Made by a program: the position numbers and the translations under genes. The notes beneath the pieces are model-generated. The model saw nothing but the letters and a program-made list of their open reading frames with translations, ran no database searches and had not been told where the DNA came from. From assembly GCF_042649685.1 (NCBI RefSeq), contig NZ_JBHRZT010000007.1, forward strand, positions 124,001-188,000: DNA of 64,000 nucleotides. The letters are read 5' to 3'. Below, one piece after another: positions 16,934-25,396 of the stretch. This stretch comes from Bacillus_BA songklensis. GTDB taxonomy: Bacteria > Bacillota > Bacilli > Bacillales > Bacillaceae_H. Within the stretch, counting starts at the first letter, position 1; the number at the start of each line of letters is the position of its first letter.

Positions 16934-17926
16934 ATGTCGAAATTAACATTAAGCTTTGCATGCTGGGATTATGACCGAATTCACGCATTGACCGATGGAA
17001 CGGTTCAAGTAAAAGGAATCGATTTAAATTGGCTGAATATGCCGGTGGAAGAAACATTCTGGAGAATGATGCGCCATCAGGAGTTTGATATTTCTGAATT
17101 ATCACTGTCTTCTTATTTGATTGCCAAAGACCGCGGGTATCCTAAATTCACCGCCATTCCGGTATTTATGTCACGTTTTTTCCGTCATTCCGGCATTTAT
17201 ATCAATAAAAATTCGGGCATAAAGGAACCAGCCGATCTACGCGGCAAACGGGTTGGGATTCCCGAATACCAATTGACGGCTTGTCTGTGGATTCGCGGAA
17301 TTTTACATCATGATTACGGTGTTCATCCAGCGGACATGAATTGGTACACTGGCGGGCAGGAAACTCCGGGTCGAATCGAAAAAGTGAAGTTGGAGTTGCC
17401 TCCGGAAATCAACATCCGGCCGATCGGCGAAGACCAAACCTTGAACCAAATGCTTGAATGGGGAGAAATTGATGCTCTGATCGCTCCGCGCGCACCATCT
17501 TGCTTCTTGAACGGATCGCCTAACGTGCAGCGTTTATTCCCCGATTATGTGTCTGTAGAAAAAAATTATTACGAAAGAACGGGAATCTTCCCGATTATGC
17601 ATGTGGTTGCAATCAAGGATGAAATCCTGGAAAAACACCCGTGGGTAGCGGCAAATTTATACCAGGCTTTCGTGGAAGCCAAACAAAAGGTCTATGAAGG
17701 ATTCAATCAAACGGCGGCATTGAAAGTCACCTTACCTTGGTTCGTATCCGAATGGGAAAATACCCGGAAGCTGATGGGGGAGGATTTCTGGCCGTACGGC
17801 TTGGAGAAAAACCGCAAAACGTTGGAGGCGGCCGTCACCTATTCCTATGAGCAAGGGATGATTAAAAATCAATTAAAAATTGAAGATCTGTTTTCAAAGT
17901 CTACGTTGGAAGAATATACGCTGTAA
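16934..17926 (+). CDS. 4,5-dihydroxyphthalate decarboxylase-like protein
   Basis: 330 residues without a signal peptide, in the periplasmic-binding-protein-like fold used by 4,5-dihydroxyphthalate decarboxylase (Pht5/OphC type). The start LTLSFACWDYDR, the ELSLSSYLIAKDRG region near 55 and the stretch GKRVGIPEYQLTACLWIRG near 105 are typical of that family. ATG 16934 has AAGGGTG six bases upstream; an upstream GTG is less well placed. The enzyme would decarboxylate dihydroxyphthalate to protocatechuate after ring hydroxylation and dehydrogenation. A non-enzymatic solute-binding role is less likely because it would remain in the cytoplasm. Confidence 0.82.
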   Translation: MSKLTLSFACWDYDRIHALTDGTVQVKGIDLNWLNMPVEETFWRMMRHQEFDISELSLSSYLIAKDRGYPKFTAIPVFMSRFFRHSGIYINKNSGIKEPADLRGKRVGIPEYQLTACLWIRGILHHDYGVHPADMNWYTGGQETPGRIEKVKLELPPEINIRPIGEDQTLNQMLEWGEIDALIAPRAPSCFLNGSPNVQRLFPDYVSVEKNYYERTGIFPIMHVVAIKDEILEKHPWVAANLYQAFVEAKQKVYEGFNQTAALKVTLPWFVSEWENTRKLMGEDFWPYGLEKNRKTLEAAVTYSYEQGMIKNQLKIEDLFSKSTLEEYTL

Positions 17927-18125
17927 CCGCAAGCGGGGAGCCGATGAAGATCAATCTAGGGACAATGTGTAAGCAATTCACCGATTATTTGGCCAATTTT
18001 CTCGTTTTTATGGAAGGAATCCGAAAAAGCACTTATTTGTGAGATGGCCAGTCTTCCGGAAACTAGAATGTCGTGCTGAACCGTCAACCTCAGTAACGAC
18101 AATAGATGATATAGGAGGGATAGGA

Positions 18126-19217
18126 GTGGCACAAAAAGTATTAGCAGCAGTAGCGGTAGGTGAAAAGCAAACGGAGCTACAGGAATTTGAAATTCCGGAG
18201 TTGTCCCCCGAGGAAGGAATCCTGCGAGTGGAAATCGTAGGCGTCTGTGGAACGGATGTCTCCTATTACCGAAAAAACCAGGAACCTAGAATCCTAGGTC
18301 ACCATGTCGTCGGATACATTGAAAAAATCGGTGAAGTAGCCGCAAAGAAATGGGGAGTCAAAGAAGGCGATAGGGTTGCCATGGAGGAGTACATTCCATG
18401 CGGGCAATGTGAATATTGCCGAACAGGAATCTATCGTTCCTGTCTATTTACCGATCCCCGGGCAGGTGGAATCCGCTATGGGACGACTCCCGTCTCTCAG
18501 AATCCTTCCTTATGGGGAGGATTCGGCCAATATCTGTATCTTCATCCGAACGCAGTCGTCCATAAAATGGCGGAACATGTCCCGGCGGTAGAAGCAGCGC
18601 TTACGCTTCCTTTAGCGAATGGTTTTGAGTGGATGAGCATTGTAGGTGGAGCAAAGCCAGGCAAAGTGATTGTCATCCAAGGACCCGGACAGCAAGGTTT
18701 AGCCTGCGCTTTGGCGGCCAAGGCGGCTGGAGCGGAAGTGATCGTAACTGGCCGCAGCACAAGTCTTCGCCGCTTAGAGTTAGCACGTGAACTGGGTGTG
18801 GATCATATCATCAATATCCAGATTGAAGATCTCGTTTCCCGTGTGCATGAAATCACTGGAGGTAAAATGGCGGATATCGTATTGGATGTGACTTCAGGCG
18901 GAACAGCACCGGTTATTTCCTCGTTGGAAATCGCCAAAAAGGGCGGCACTGTAATCTTTGGAGCATATAAATACCAAAAAATCCCGGAGTTTAATAGCGA
19001 TTTAGTTATTCAGAAAACGCTAACGGTAAAGGGCGTCCGCGGGCATAGTTACCAATCGGTGAAGATGGCGACGGAGTTTATAGCTTCCCGAAGGTTTCCG
19101 CTCAGCAAGATGCATTCCCATAATTACGGATTGAATCAAGTCGACCAGGCATTGAAGACGGCCGGCGGAGAAGGAGAGCCATCCCCACTTTTGGTTACAG
19201 TGTCTCCCTGGTCGTAA
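18126..19217 (+). CDS. Zinc-dependent medium-chain dehydrogenase 2
   Basis: 363 residues, closely similar to dehydrogenase 1 (5740) throughout: GVCGTDVSYYRKNQEP near 45, CGQCEYCRTGIYRSC near 95, VIVIQGPGQQGLACALAAKA near 175 and a GVRGHSYQSVKMA stretch near 300. GTG 18126 has AGGAGGGATAGGA directly upstream and gives the same N terminus as its paralogue; the frame is open further upstream without a better start. It follows the decarboxylase-like gene by 200 bases. It presumably oxidises a dihydrodiol or similar intermediate in module B. Confidence 0.92.
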   Translation: MAQKVLAAVAVGEKQTELQEFEIPELSPEEGILRVEIVGVCGTDVSYYRKNQEPRILGHHVVGYIEKIGEVAAKKWGVKEGDRVAMEEYIPCGQCEYCRTGIYRSCLFTDPRAGGIRYGTTPVSQNPSLWGGFGQYLYLHPNAVVHKMAEHVPAVEAALTLPLANGFEWMSIVGGAKPGKVIVIQGPGQQGLACALAAKAAGAEVIVTGRSTSLRRLELARELGVDHIINIQIEDLVSRVHEITGGKMADIVLDVTSGGTAPVISSLEIAKKGGTVIFGAYKYQKIPEFNSDLVIQKTLTVKGVRGHSYQSVKMATEFIASRRFPLSKMHSHNYGLNQVDQALKTAGGEGEPSPLLVTVSPWS

Positions 19218-19347
19218 ACGAATCCATTATTCAAATTGGAAGGAACGACCCTATCTACTGTCATAACACGAGAATTACAAACATGAGAAGCAGTCAAGTC
19301 ATAGATTCATCTTTCCCGGCTAAATAGCTGTGTGCGTGCATATTTAA

Positions 19348-19539
19348 TTTTTTAACCTCTGTCATTGAGCCTTCTTCTATTTGCACTTTTCTGTTCTCTC
19401 ACCTTGAGCAGACTTACAAAGGTCTTCGTATAAGCGGCTGATAAAAACCCTTAATGTCGATTGGCAGCCGCTTATGCGTACATCATTAAACATGAGAACG
19501 TTTTTTGCTCATGTTTAATGATGTATGCGGATTTATATA
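19348..19539 (+). repeat. Dispersed structured repeat, copy 1
   Basis: Starts near TTTTTAACCTCTGTCA and ends GGATTTATATA. It contains the block CTTACAAAGGTCTTC, a hairpin AAGCGGCTG/CAGCCGCTT and a perfect 18-bp hairpin from TACATCATTAAACATGAG. The same layout occurs at 45365-45498, with different bases but equal length in the second stem, and a short form is at 24779-24867. It overlaps the 3' end of the histidine kinase gene at 19486, encoding its last 16 or so residues. Confidence 0.7.
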
Positions 19540-20802
19540 GGCTGAGTGTTGATAGATTGGGATTTTAATTGAGAAGTATGTCCCTTTCCCTTCCTCACTT
19601 GCCACGCTGATTTTTCCATTCATCCCCTTTATAATACTAAACGAAACCATCGTACCAAGTCCTGTCCCCTTTTCCTTTGTTGTAAAATACGGCTCACCAA
19701 GGCGATTCATTTGTTCCTGTGTCATACCTTTGCCCGTATCACAAATATCGATTTGTATATTGGGATGGTTATAGCTTAGAAGTATTTGCAGTTCTCCACC
19801 ATCTGGCATCGCTTCTATTCCATTTTTCAACATATTAATCAAACATTGTTGGAATTTTTTTCTTTCTCCCACAACAAAATATTTTTCATTATTCAATAAA
19901 GATAGCCTTATTCGTACCGTATTCATATTAGCTAAAGGGGTAATGACACTTACAGCATGCTGAATCTCCTCAAAAACATTTATTTTTTCTTTCTTTTCAA
20001 GTATTGGTTTCGCAAATGTTAAATAATCATTAATGATTTCTGCCGCACGATCCAGTTCTTGTATCGCAATATCTACATACTTCTTTCTTGTCTGTAAGGA
20101 TACATCCTCAGATAACATTTGCACAAACCCTCTGCTTGCTGTGAGTGGATTCCGAACCTCATGAGAAATGCTTGTTGCAAGATGACTGACAACTTCTAAT
20201 TTTTCTGCTTTTATTACCCTCTGTAACACATCAAAATTTGTTCTTATTACTTCCCAAAGAATCGTAGTAATGAACATGCCGATTACATTGATAACAATAT
20301 ACTCTATCCAAATAGTTGTTCCAATGTTGAGCCCAAGTATTTGTTCTGAAAAAAACATTGATGTCATTAATGAAACAAAGATCAGTGAACCGCTTACCAT
20401 CAATTTTTGTTTTACAGACATCTTTAAATAGTATTTGGATAAAAAGAATACCAAAACAACTACCAGTGATAAAGAAAGGAGTGTTACATAAAAGCCATCT
20501 CCACCCATAGGATAGCGAATAATTAAAATCAAAGATAACAAAAAGAAACCTAATTTATATCCACCGTATAACGTTCCTAAGATAAAAGGAATCCTGCGAA
20601 GATCCAGGATAAAATGCTCTCCTAAAGCAACAGGAAATAGCATACACAGAACAACGGAGACAACAGGAAAAACCGCAATCATCCAATCCTTTAATTCTTC
20701 AAATCGATACGCATATTTTAATAGATAAAACATTTGCACTAAAAATAAAGAAAGGAGGATAAATAAAAAGTTGATAAGCAAATCCTTCGTTATAAGGTCC
20801 AT
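19486..20802 (-). CDS. Sensor histidine kinase with 5TM sensor (sporulation-kinase-like)
   Basis: 438 residues. Residues 1-185 hold about six hydrophobic segments of the 5TM-LYT type (LDLRRIPFILGTLYGGYK near 67). The HisKA phospho-acceptor is SHEVRNPLTASRG near 213. The ATPase has N box MLKNGIEAMP, G1 DTGKGM and G2 GTGLGT. It resembles KinB-like kinases that feed the sporulation phosphorelay, and no response regulator gene is adjacent. The extreme C terminus (SLNMSKKRSHV) is encoded by the structured repeat, so the protein was probably extended or replaced there. Confidence 0.85.
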   Translation of the reverse strand: MDLITKDLLINFLFILLSLFLVQMFYLLKYAYRFEELKDWMIAVFPVVSVVLCMLFPVALGEHFILDLRRIPFILGTLYGGYKLGFFLLSLILIIRYPMGGDGFYVTLLSLSLVVVLVFFLSKYYLKMSVKQKLMVSGSLIFVSLMTSMFFSEQILGLNIGTTIWIEYIVINVIGMFITTILWEVIRTNFDVLQRVIKAEKLEVVSHLATSISHEVRNPLTASRGFVQMLSEDVSLQTRKKYVDIAIQELDRAAEIINDYLTFAKPILEKKEKINVFEEIQHAVSVITPLANMNTVRIRLSLLNNEKYFVVGERKKFQQCLINMLKNGIEAMPDGGELQILLSYNHPNIQIDICDTGKGMTQEQMNRLGEPYFTTKEKGTGLGTMVSFSIIKGMNGKISVASEEGKGTYFSIKIPIYQHSAYINPHTSLNMSKKRSHV

Positions 20803-21001
20803 ACCCGCACCGAACTTTCAATTAAAGATTTTATACCTTAATTCCTATATTAACATTTCTAAGCACACAAAAGATTCATTTCTTTTGTTTCCTGCTTTTT
20901 TGTTAGAACCATTTTACAAATAATAAAGACAATCGTACAAGTTTTTTTAAAAAAAATCTCATAAGATAAATTAAACACGATATAGAGGGAATGATGATAC
21001 T

Positions 21002-21115
21002 TTGAACATAGAAGGAAAACATATTATCATTGATGCGTTTCAGTGCGGTTTCTCTCTTTTCAAAAACGATTTATGCTTTTGGTTCTGGTGCAAACATAAT
21101 CTGGTAGACAAATAG
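21002..21115 (+). pseudogene. Fragment resembling the N terminus of S-adenosylmethionine decarboxylase (SpeD)
   Basis: A TTG behind AGAGGGA opens a 37-codon frame starting with MNIEGKHIIIDAFQCGF. The GKHIIIDAFQC part resembles the first strand of SpeD proenzymes. The similarity ends after about 20 residues, the rest (CFWFWCKH…) looks like noise, and the processing site and catalytic region are absent. Probably a deletion relic; a chance resemblance is possible. Confidence 0.4.
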
Positions 21116-21150
21116 GACCTCATTTGTTATGGCTCAAGGTTTGCAAACAT

Positions 21151-21195
21151 AAAAAGCAGCCGAGGCTTTCTTGAAAAAGCGCTTGGCTGCTTTTT
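21151..21195. terminator. Hairpin, probable terminator
   Basis: AAAAAGCAGCCGAG and CTTGGCTGCTTTTT arms pair around a loop of 17 bases; T runs on both strands. It lies about 90 bases downstream of the small gene ending at 21284. Confidence 0.7.
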
Positions 21196-21283
21196 ATCTC
21201 TTGACTCACTTAGATAAAAATCAATCGTATGATTGTTAACAAGACGATTTCTGGTTGATATCAAAACCATCTGTTATGTTAAA

Positions 21284-21652
21284 TCACGCCACCGAAACAC
21301 CTACTAATGACTCAGGCGTTTGGCCAAGTGATAAAAGACTAATTTTATTATATCCGATCTTAGGATATTTTTTTAATAAATCCTTCAATTTTTCAGCACC
21401 GTTTTTTTCCATTAATGCCCTTACCTCATTTTGATACATGCTTATAACAGAGGATTGGACGGAACGTGGTGCATATTTACCCGGATCTTCATTTGTAATT
21501 AAGCATCCCATATAATGATATTTGAATTGTAATTGTCGTGTCAGATGAATGACATGTAACCAAATTTCAAAAAGGGCTGGTTCGGATTCCCTGATTTTCT
21601 CTAGTTCAGCTTTGACTGCTTTTAATTCGGCAAGACTTGATATGGATACCAT
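21284..21652 (-). CDS. Hypothetical protein, 122 residues
   Basis: A soluble, mostly helical protein without a recognised domain. It starts MVSISSLAELKAVKAELEK and has a Lys-rich segment (LKDLLKKYPKIGYNKI) near 95-110. A GGGGAC-type ribosome site lies just upstream of the ATG. It lies 45 bases downstream of the thioesterase gene on the same strand, so the two may be co-transcribed. No function can be assigned. Confidence 0.65.
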   Translation of the reverse strand: MVSISSLAELKAVKAELEKIRESEPALFEIWLHVIHLTRQLQFKYHYMGCLITNEDPGKYAPRSVQSSVISMYQNEVRALMEKNGAEKLKDLLKKYPKIGYNKISLLSLGQTPESLVGVSVA

Positions 21653-21697
21653 ACGATCGTCCCCTTTTATTTAATTTCCTTAAAATAATTTCTTGAA

Positions 21698-22219
21698 CTA
21701 CTCAACATCCCATGGTTTTTCAACTGTGATAAATCCAGCTAGATCTTTACTTTTTTGTCTTCTTAACTTACGCATTTCTGCTCTGTCTTTCCCTGTTTCA
21801 TAAAGAAACTTTTCTTCCGCCGTTTCAGGCAAAACACCCGGCACTTCAATAGGTTTTTTATTTTCATCCAAGGCTACAAAAGTCAGAAATGCAGTAGCGG
21901 CTATTCTTCTCTCACCGGTCATCATATCTTCTGCAATAACTTTACAAAAAATTTCCATTGATGTCTTCCCTGTATAGGAAACAAAGGATTCAATACATAC
22001 TGAATCGGTTTGTTCAATCGGGCATAAAAAATCGATGGAATCTGTTGATGCTGTTACACATTCTTTTGCTCTTGAATGTCTGCGAGCTGACAATGTTGCA
22101 CAACCATCAATTTTTTTCATCAGAATTCCACCAAAAAGTGTATTATAGTTATTTAAATCACAGCTTAATACTTGATCTGTATTAATAATGCGACTTTCCT
22201 TTGCTTTTTTTCGTTCCAT
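21698..22219 (-). CDS. Acyl-CoA thioesterase (hotdog fold)
   Basis: 173 residues of the YkhA/BFIT-like single-hotdog acyl-CoA thioesterases. The N-terminal stretch DLNNYNTLFGGILMKKID (with the catalytic-region Asn/Gly motif and a following Asp) and the VTASTDSIDFLCPI strand near 55 are characteristic. ATG 22219 has AGAAAGGAAC seven bases upstream. It hydrolyses acyl-CoA to free acid and CoA, probably with broad specificity. Confidence 0.88.
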   Translation of the reverse strand: MERKKAKESRIINTDQVLSCDLNNYNTLFGGILMKKIDGCATLSARRHSRAKECVTASTDSIDFLCPIEQTDSVCIESFVSYTGKTSMEIFCKVIAEDMMTGERRIAATAFLTFVALDENKKPIEVPGVLPETAEEKFLYETGKDRAEMRKLRRQKSKDLAGFITVEKPWDVE

Positions 22220-22489
22220 TGTATTTGTTCCTTTCTGTCTTAAATCATCTGTCACAAAAGGTCAGAACATAACCAACTCTCCTAAAAAGTTCTTAGGGGT
22301 CCCTTTTCTTAAAGTGTATAATGGAACATTTTGTGAGTAAAATGGTTATATTTCATCTAAACTATAGACGATATCTATGTAAATGCTTTCAAATATGCGT
22401 TATGTACATGAACCTTAAAAATAAAGACGGTTCTTTCACCATGCCGCAAAGAACCGTCTATCATTCATATTCTGACTCCAAAAGGGACA

Positions 22490-23371
22490 TCATCTTTTTA
22501 ATTGCTCTTTAGTAAACCGTAGCCATTCCTTTGCAGCATACGAAAGATAATGATCCTTCCTCCAAATAATTGCAAGTTTCCAATTTATAGAGGGATTGAC
22601 TACTTTTATGGTTCGGACGTTGCTTTCAAGATGGTGACAAATGCCTTCAGGTAAAATTGTTACACCCAGCTTACAGGCGACCATTTGTTCAACAGAATCC
22701 CATCGAGAGCTTTCAGAAATAATATGGGGGGTGAATCCAACAAGGTTGCAGGAAGAGATGATTCGATCACGTAATACAAAGTCCTTATTAAACAAAATAA
22801 AGGATTCACCGTCCAGTTCTGCTAAATTAATTTCCTTTTTATCTGCTAACGGATGTGAGGGATGGACGATTAACCTCATATCCTCTTCCACAAACGACAG
22901 ATCATGAAACAAATCATTATTTGTTGGGAGAACGACGACGCCAAAATCAAGTTCATCGGCTGCGACATCCTCTTCTATTTTCTTTGAACCATTTTCAACT
23001 AATTGAAAAGTGATGTCTGGATACTGCTCATGGAAACTGCCGATCATACTTGGAAAAAAACGAGAATCGATAATGGGCGGTAAACCAATCCGAATAAATC
23101 CTTTCTTTAACCCTAAAAGGGAATCAAGTTCAACTTCTAAATTTCGAAATGCTTTGTCAATTACCTGTGCCTGCTGAAAAATAACGTGTCCTGCATCAGT
23201 TAAAGTTAGTTTCTTTCGAGACCGCTCAAATAATGTTACACCCAGTTCATTCTCAAGATTTTTAATCATTTTACTGATGGTAGGTTGAGTGATAAATAAA
23301 TGATCAGCTGCACGGGAAAAGCTATTCAAGCGAGCAACTTCAATAAAATACTGTAAGTGCTTGATATCCAA
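22490..23371 (-). CDS. LysR-family transcriptional regulator
   Basis: 293 residues, complete. The helix-turn-helix covers residues 1-60 (FSRAADHLFITQPTISKMI) and the effector domain runs from about 90, opening GFIRIGLPPIIDSRFFP. Length and pattern match CidR/YwbI-like members. No operon partner is adjacent, so its target cannot be named from context. Confidence 0.93.
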   Translation of the reverse strand: MDIKHLQYFIEVARLNSFSRAADHLFITQPTISKMIKNLENELGVTLFERSRKKLTLTDAGHVIFQQAQVIDKAFRNLEVELDSLLGLKKGFIRIGLPPIIDSRFFPSMIGSFHEQYPDITFQLVENGSKKIEEDVAADELDFGVVVLPTNNDLFHDLSFVEEDMRLIVHPSHPLADKKEINLAELDGESFILFNKDFVLRDRIISSCNLVGFTPHIISESSRWDSVEQMVACKLGVTILPEGICHHLESNVRTIKVVNPSINWKLAIIWRKDHYLSYAAKEWLRFTKEQLKR

Positions 23372-23507
23372 TTGTTTTCACCTTCTTATAAGAGATTCAT
23401 AGCTTCGAGTATGTCATATACTAAGTATACTCTTGCTAGGCCGTGTTTGCGAATCCTCTTGCTATGCACGGTTTATTCTTGATCTTGGTTTATGTTCTTT
23501 ATAAGTT

Positions 23508-23542
23508 GTAGGGCGACTAAAAAAAGTCGCCTTATTTTTTTG
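23508..23542 (+). terminator. Rho-independent terminator
   Basis: AGGGCGACT pairs with AGTCGCCTT, followed by ATTTTTTT on the plus strand. No plus-strand gene is recognised upstream, so it may belong to an unseen short transcript. Confidence 0.6.
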
Positions 23543-23716
23543 ATAGGCCATATATAAGATGGTGAATGAGCATTTATCATTCAAGAAGTTTTATATTAAT
23601 GCGAAAATCCATTATGAAATGATCTTCTGGAGACCCAAATTTGTGCACTTTCGAATAAACTGACCATTATTTATTGAAGTCTTACCCATATTTATACTTT
23701 ATCCTTTTTAATAAAT

Positions 23717-23748
23717 GAAAAAGCAGCCCATTGACTGGACTGCTTTTA
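23717..23748 (-). terminator. Terminator of the cold-shock gene
   Basis: AAAAGCAG and CTGCTTTT arms around a short loop, about 20 bases after the cold-shock stop codon on the minus strand. Confidence 0.7.
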
Positions 23749-23768
23749 TGATTCGTCTATTCGTCGAA

Positions 23769-23966
23769 TTATAATTTTACAACGTTAGCTGCTTGAGGGC
23801 CACGGTTACCTTCAACGATGTCGAAAGAAACTTCTTGACCTTCTTCTAAAGTTTTGAAGCCTTCACCTTGGATTGCTGTGAAGTGTACGAATACATCGTC
23901 GCCGCCGTCAACAGAAATGAAACCGAAACCTTTTTCGCCGTTAAACCATTTTACTTTACCTTGCAT
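23769..23966 (-). CDS. Cold-shock protein (CspA/CspB family)
   Basis: 65 residues, one cold-shock domain. RNP1 KGFGFI near 15 and RNP2 VFVHF near 27 are intact and the ending PQAANVVKL is typical. It starts MQGKVKWFNGEKG; AGGAGGC precedes the ATG. Such proteins bind single-stranded RNA and DNA and melt secondary structure. A 5' leader without other genes lies upstream, in keeping with the long leaders of this family. Confidence 0.97.
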   Translation of the reverse strand: MQGKVKWFNGEKGFGFISVDGGDDVFVHFTAIQGEGFKTLEEGQEVSFDIVEGNRGPQAANVVKL

Positions 23967-24431
23967 AATAAATGAGCCTCCTAAAAACATGAAAAAATAT
24001 AACCATCTTACCACTTACATAAATCCAATATAGCAGTACGTCCAAGGTGAGAAATGTTTCATCACTGCATGAAAACGACTTGATTATATTAAAATTTACA
24101 TACGAAGTAAACAGTTAATGTAACTATACCATTTCATGATTCTGTAGTCAAATAATTCTTTTCCTCTCCCTTCGGCCATACATCTTATTATCATCATATA
24201 TTATGCACATATTTTATTGCCTAACCATAAAAATCTGCCTATTTATAGGTATACATGGCAATACTGGAAAATAAAACATTGTATGCCGGGTTTTAAACGT
24301 ATATAATCTTGAATGGAATGGGATATGCCATAATGTGAAGTTCTTGTTAATCTCCACTCTGAGGTCTTTTTTGACAAAAAGGAATCCATCGAAAATAAAA
24401 ATGTACAATCACAAAAATTGAAGGTGTAAAA
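23967..24431. other. Leader and promoter region of the cold-shock gene
   Basis: About 460 AT-rich bases with no convincing gene. The part next to 23966 is presumably the cold-shock gene's 5' leader. A 64-codon minus-strand frame at 24214 has no ribosome site and is not supported. Confidence 0.5.
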
Positions 24432-24743
24432 GTGAGAAGACGATTCATTATACCCGCAATGAAAACAACAGCCCTTATTTTTCTTGGCCTGCTTATTTTA
24501 TTTCATACAAAAAGGGTTATCACTTCCCTGCCCGTTACCATCGCAACTGGCCTTGGCATTTTTCTTCTATTCGTCCTTAGTGATTTATTTTTCGAAAAAA
24601 AGCCATGGTTTCTAAAGGGGATCCAATTATATATGTCTGTGATGCTATTTGTCATCGCAGCTTTGGAGATGCATCATATTGTCAGCTCAATCTGTGTGCT
24701 TTCAATCATCATCCTTCCCCGCCTCTTAAATGAACTGCTTTAA
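24432..24743 (+). CDS. Small integral membrane protein
   Basis: 103 residues, starting at GTG behind GAAGGTG. Three to four hydrophobic segments span most of the chain, with positive charges at the N terminus (MRRRFIIPAMK) and a KKPWFLKG loop near 57. No domain is recognised. It is isolated between the cold-shock gene and a repeat copy. Confidence 0.65.
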   Translation: MRRRFIIPAMKTTALIFLGLLILFHTKRVITSLPVTIATGLGIFLLFVLSDLFFEKKPWFLKGIQLYMSVMLFVIAALEMHHIVSSICVLSIIILPRLLNELL

Positions 24744-24778
24744 CGTCCTTTGGTATGTTAAAGCCGGGAGGTTTCACT

Positions 24779-24867
24779 ATATAAATCGAAGACCTTTGTA
24801 AGCTCGTTCAAGATGAAAAAACAGAAAAGCGCAAATAGAAGAAAGCCGGGTGACAGAGGTTAAAAAC
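24779..24867 (-). repeat. Dispersed structured repeat, short copy 3
   Basis: Read on the minus strand it runs TTTTTAACCTCTGTCA, then TTCTTCTATTTGCGCTTTTC, then AACGAGCTTACAAAGGTC and ATTTATATA. It matches the left part of copy 1 nearly base for base but lacks both hairpins, as if these had been lost or were never inserted. Confidence 0.65.
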
Positions 24868-24884
24868 TTAAATTGGATTTATAT

Positions 24885-24930
24885 AAAAAAGAACCTTTCA
24901 CGAAAATGTTGAATGAAAAGGTTCTTTTTT
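24885..24930 (+). terminator. Rho-independent terminator
   Basis: AAAAAAGAACCTTT and AAAGGTTCTTTTTT form a long stem with a loop of about 17 bases. It lies after the membrane protein gene on the plus strand and could act in both directions. Confidence 0.75.
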
Positions 24931-25080
24931 AGTCGTTTAGTTTACTATCATCTTTTCTTTCATTTCAAAAAAGATGCTCTCCCCTTCTCTATTCATTCAA
25001 CTAACGCTTACTGATGAAAGAATAAGAACGGATTTTCCGCTTGCACGTCCTGTGCGTTGAAGTCCCCACCGAGTGAAATT

Positions 25081-25335
25081 TCACTTTATATGACCGGAAG
25101 CAAGCTTGGAGAGACGCAGCGCTTCTTGGACACCGAATTTTTCCGTTAGCTTCACGCTTTCTTTGGCCGCTCTTTTAATGGTAATGCCCCTGGCGAGTAG
25201 ATTGACAAAAACTTTAAGAAGCAGCAAGTCTTCCTGTATGAATACATATCTCCGATGCAAATCTTTCCGAAAGACATAACCGGTGTAATTTAAATGCTGA
25301 CAGTAAAAAAAGAGTGTCTCCACTGATAGGCCCAA
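25081..25335 (-). CDS. Putative MerR-like HTH protein, start unclear
   Basis: The listed frame starts at a TTG without a good ribosome site, but protein-like sequence continues upstream in frame (LNSEEAAEKLGLSVETL), forming a plausible helix-turn-helix of the MerR/excisionase type. The only nearby ATG (25371-25373) is out of frame by one base in a T6 run. Either the gene uses an unusual start or it carries a frameshift. The downstream part (YVFIQEDLLLLKVFVNLLAR) is helical. It follows the gene at 25397 closely. Confidence 0.5.
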   Translation of the reverse strand: MGLSVETLFFYCQHLNYTGYVFRKDLHRRYVFIQEDLLLLKVFVNLLARGITIKRAAKESVKLTEKFGVQEALRLSKLASGHIK

Positions 25336-25396
25336 CTTTTCCGCTGCTTCTTCACTGTTTAAAAAAGCCTCATATCTGCGACTGAACGACTCTCCC

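Larger units (their letters stand above)
20803..21283. other. Intergenic region with a speD-like relic and a terminator
   Basis: 480 bases without a full gene. It contains a 37-codon speD-like fragment at 21002 and a hairpin at 21151. The AT-rich part next to 20803 should carry the kinase promoter. Confidence 0.6.
23372..23768. other. Intergenic region with two terminators
   Basis: About 400 bases without a convincing gene between the LysR and cold-shock genes. It holds two hairpins (23508 and 23717) and the likely LysR promoter; nothing else was recognised. Confidence 0.6.
24744..25080. other. Intergenic region with repeat copy and terminator
   Basis: Holds the short form of the dispersed repeat (24779-24867) and a strong hairpin (24885-24930). 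The remaining bases up to 25080 show no gene. Confidence 0.6.
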
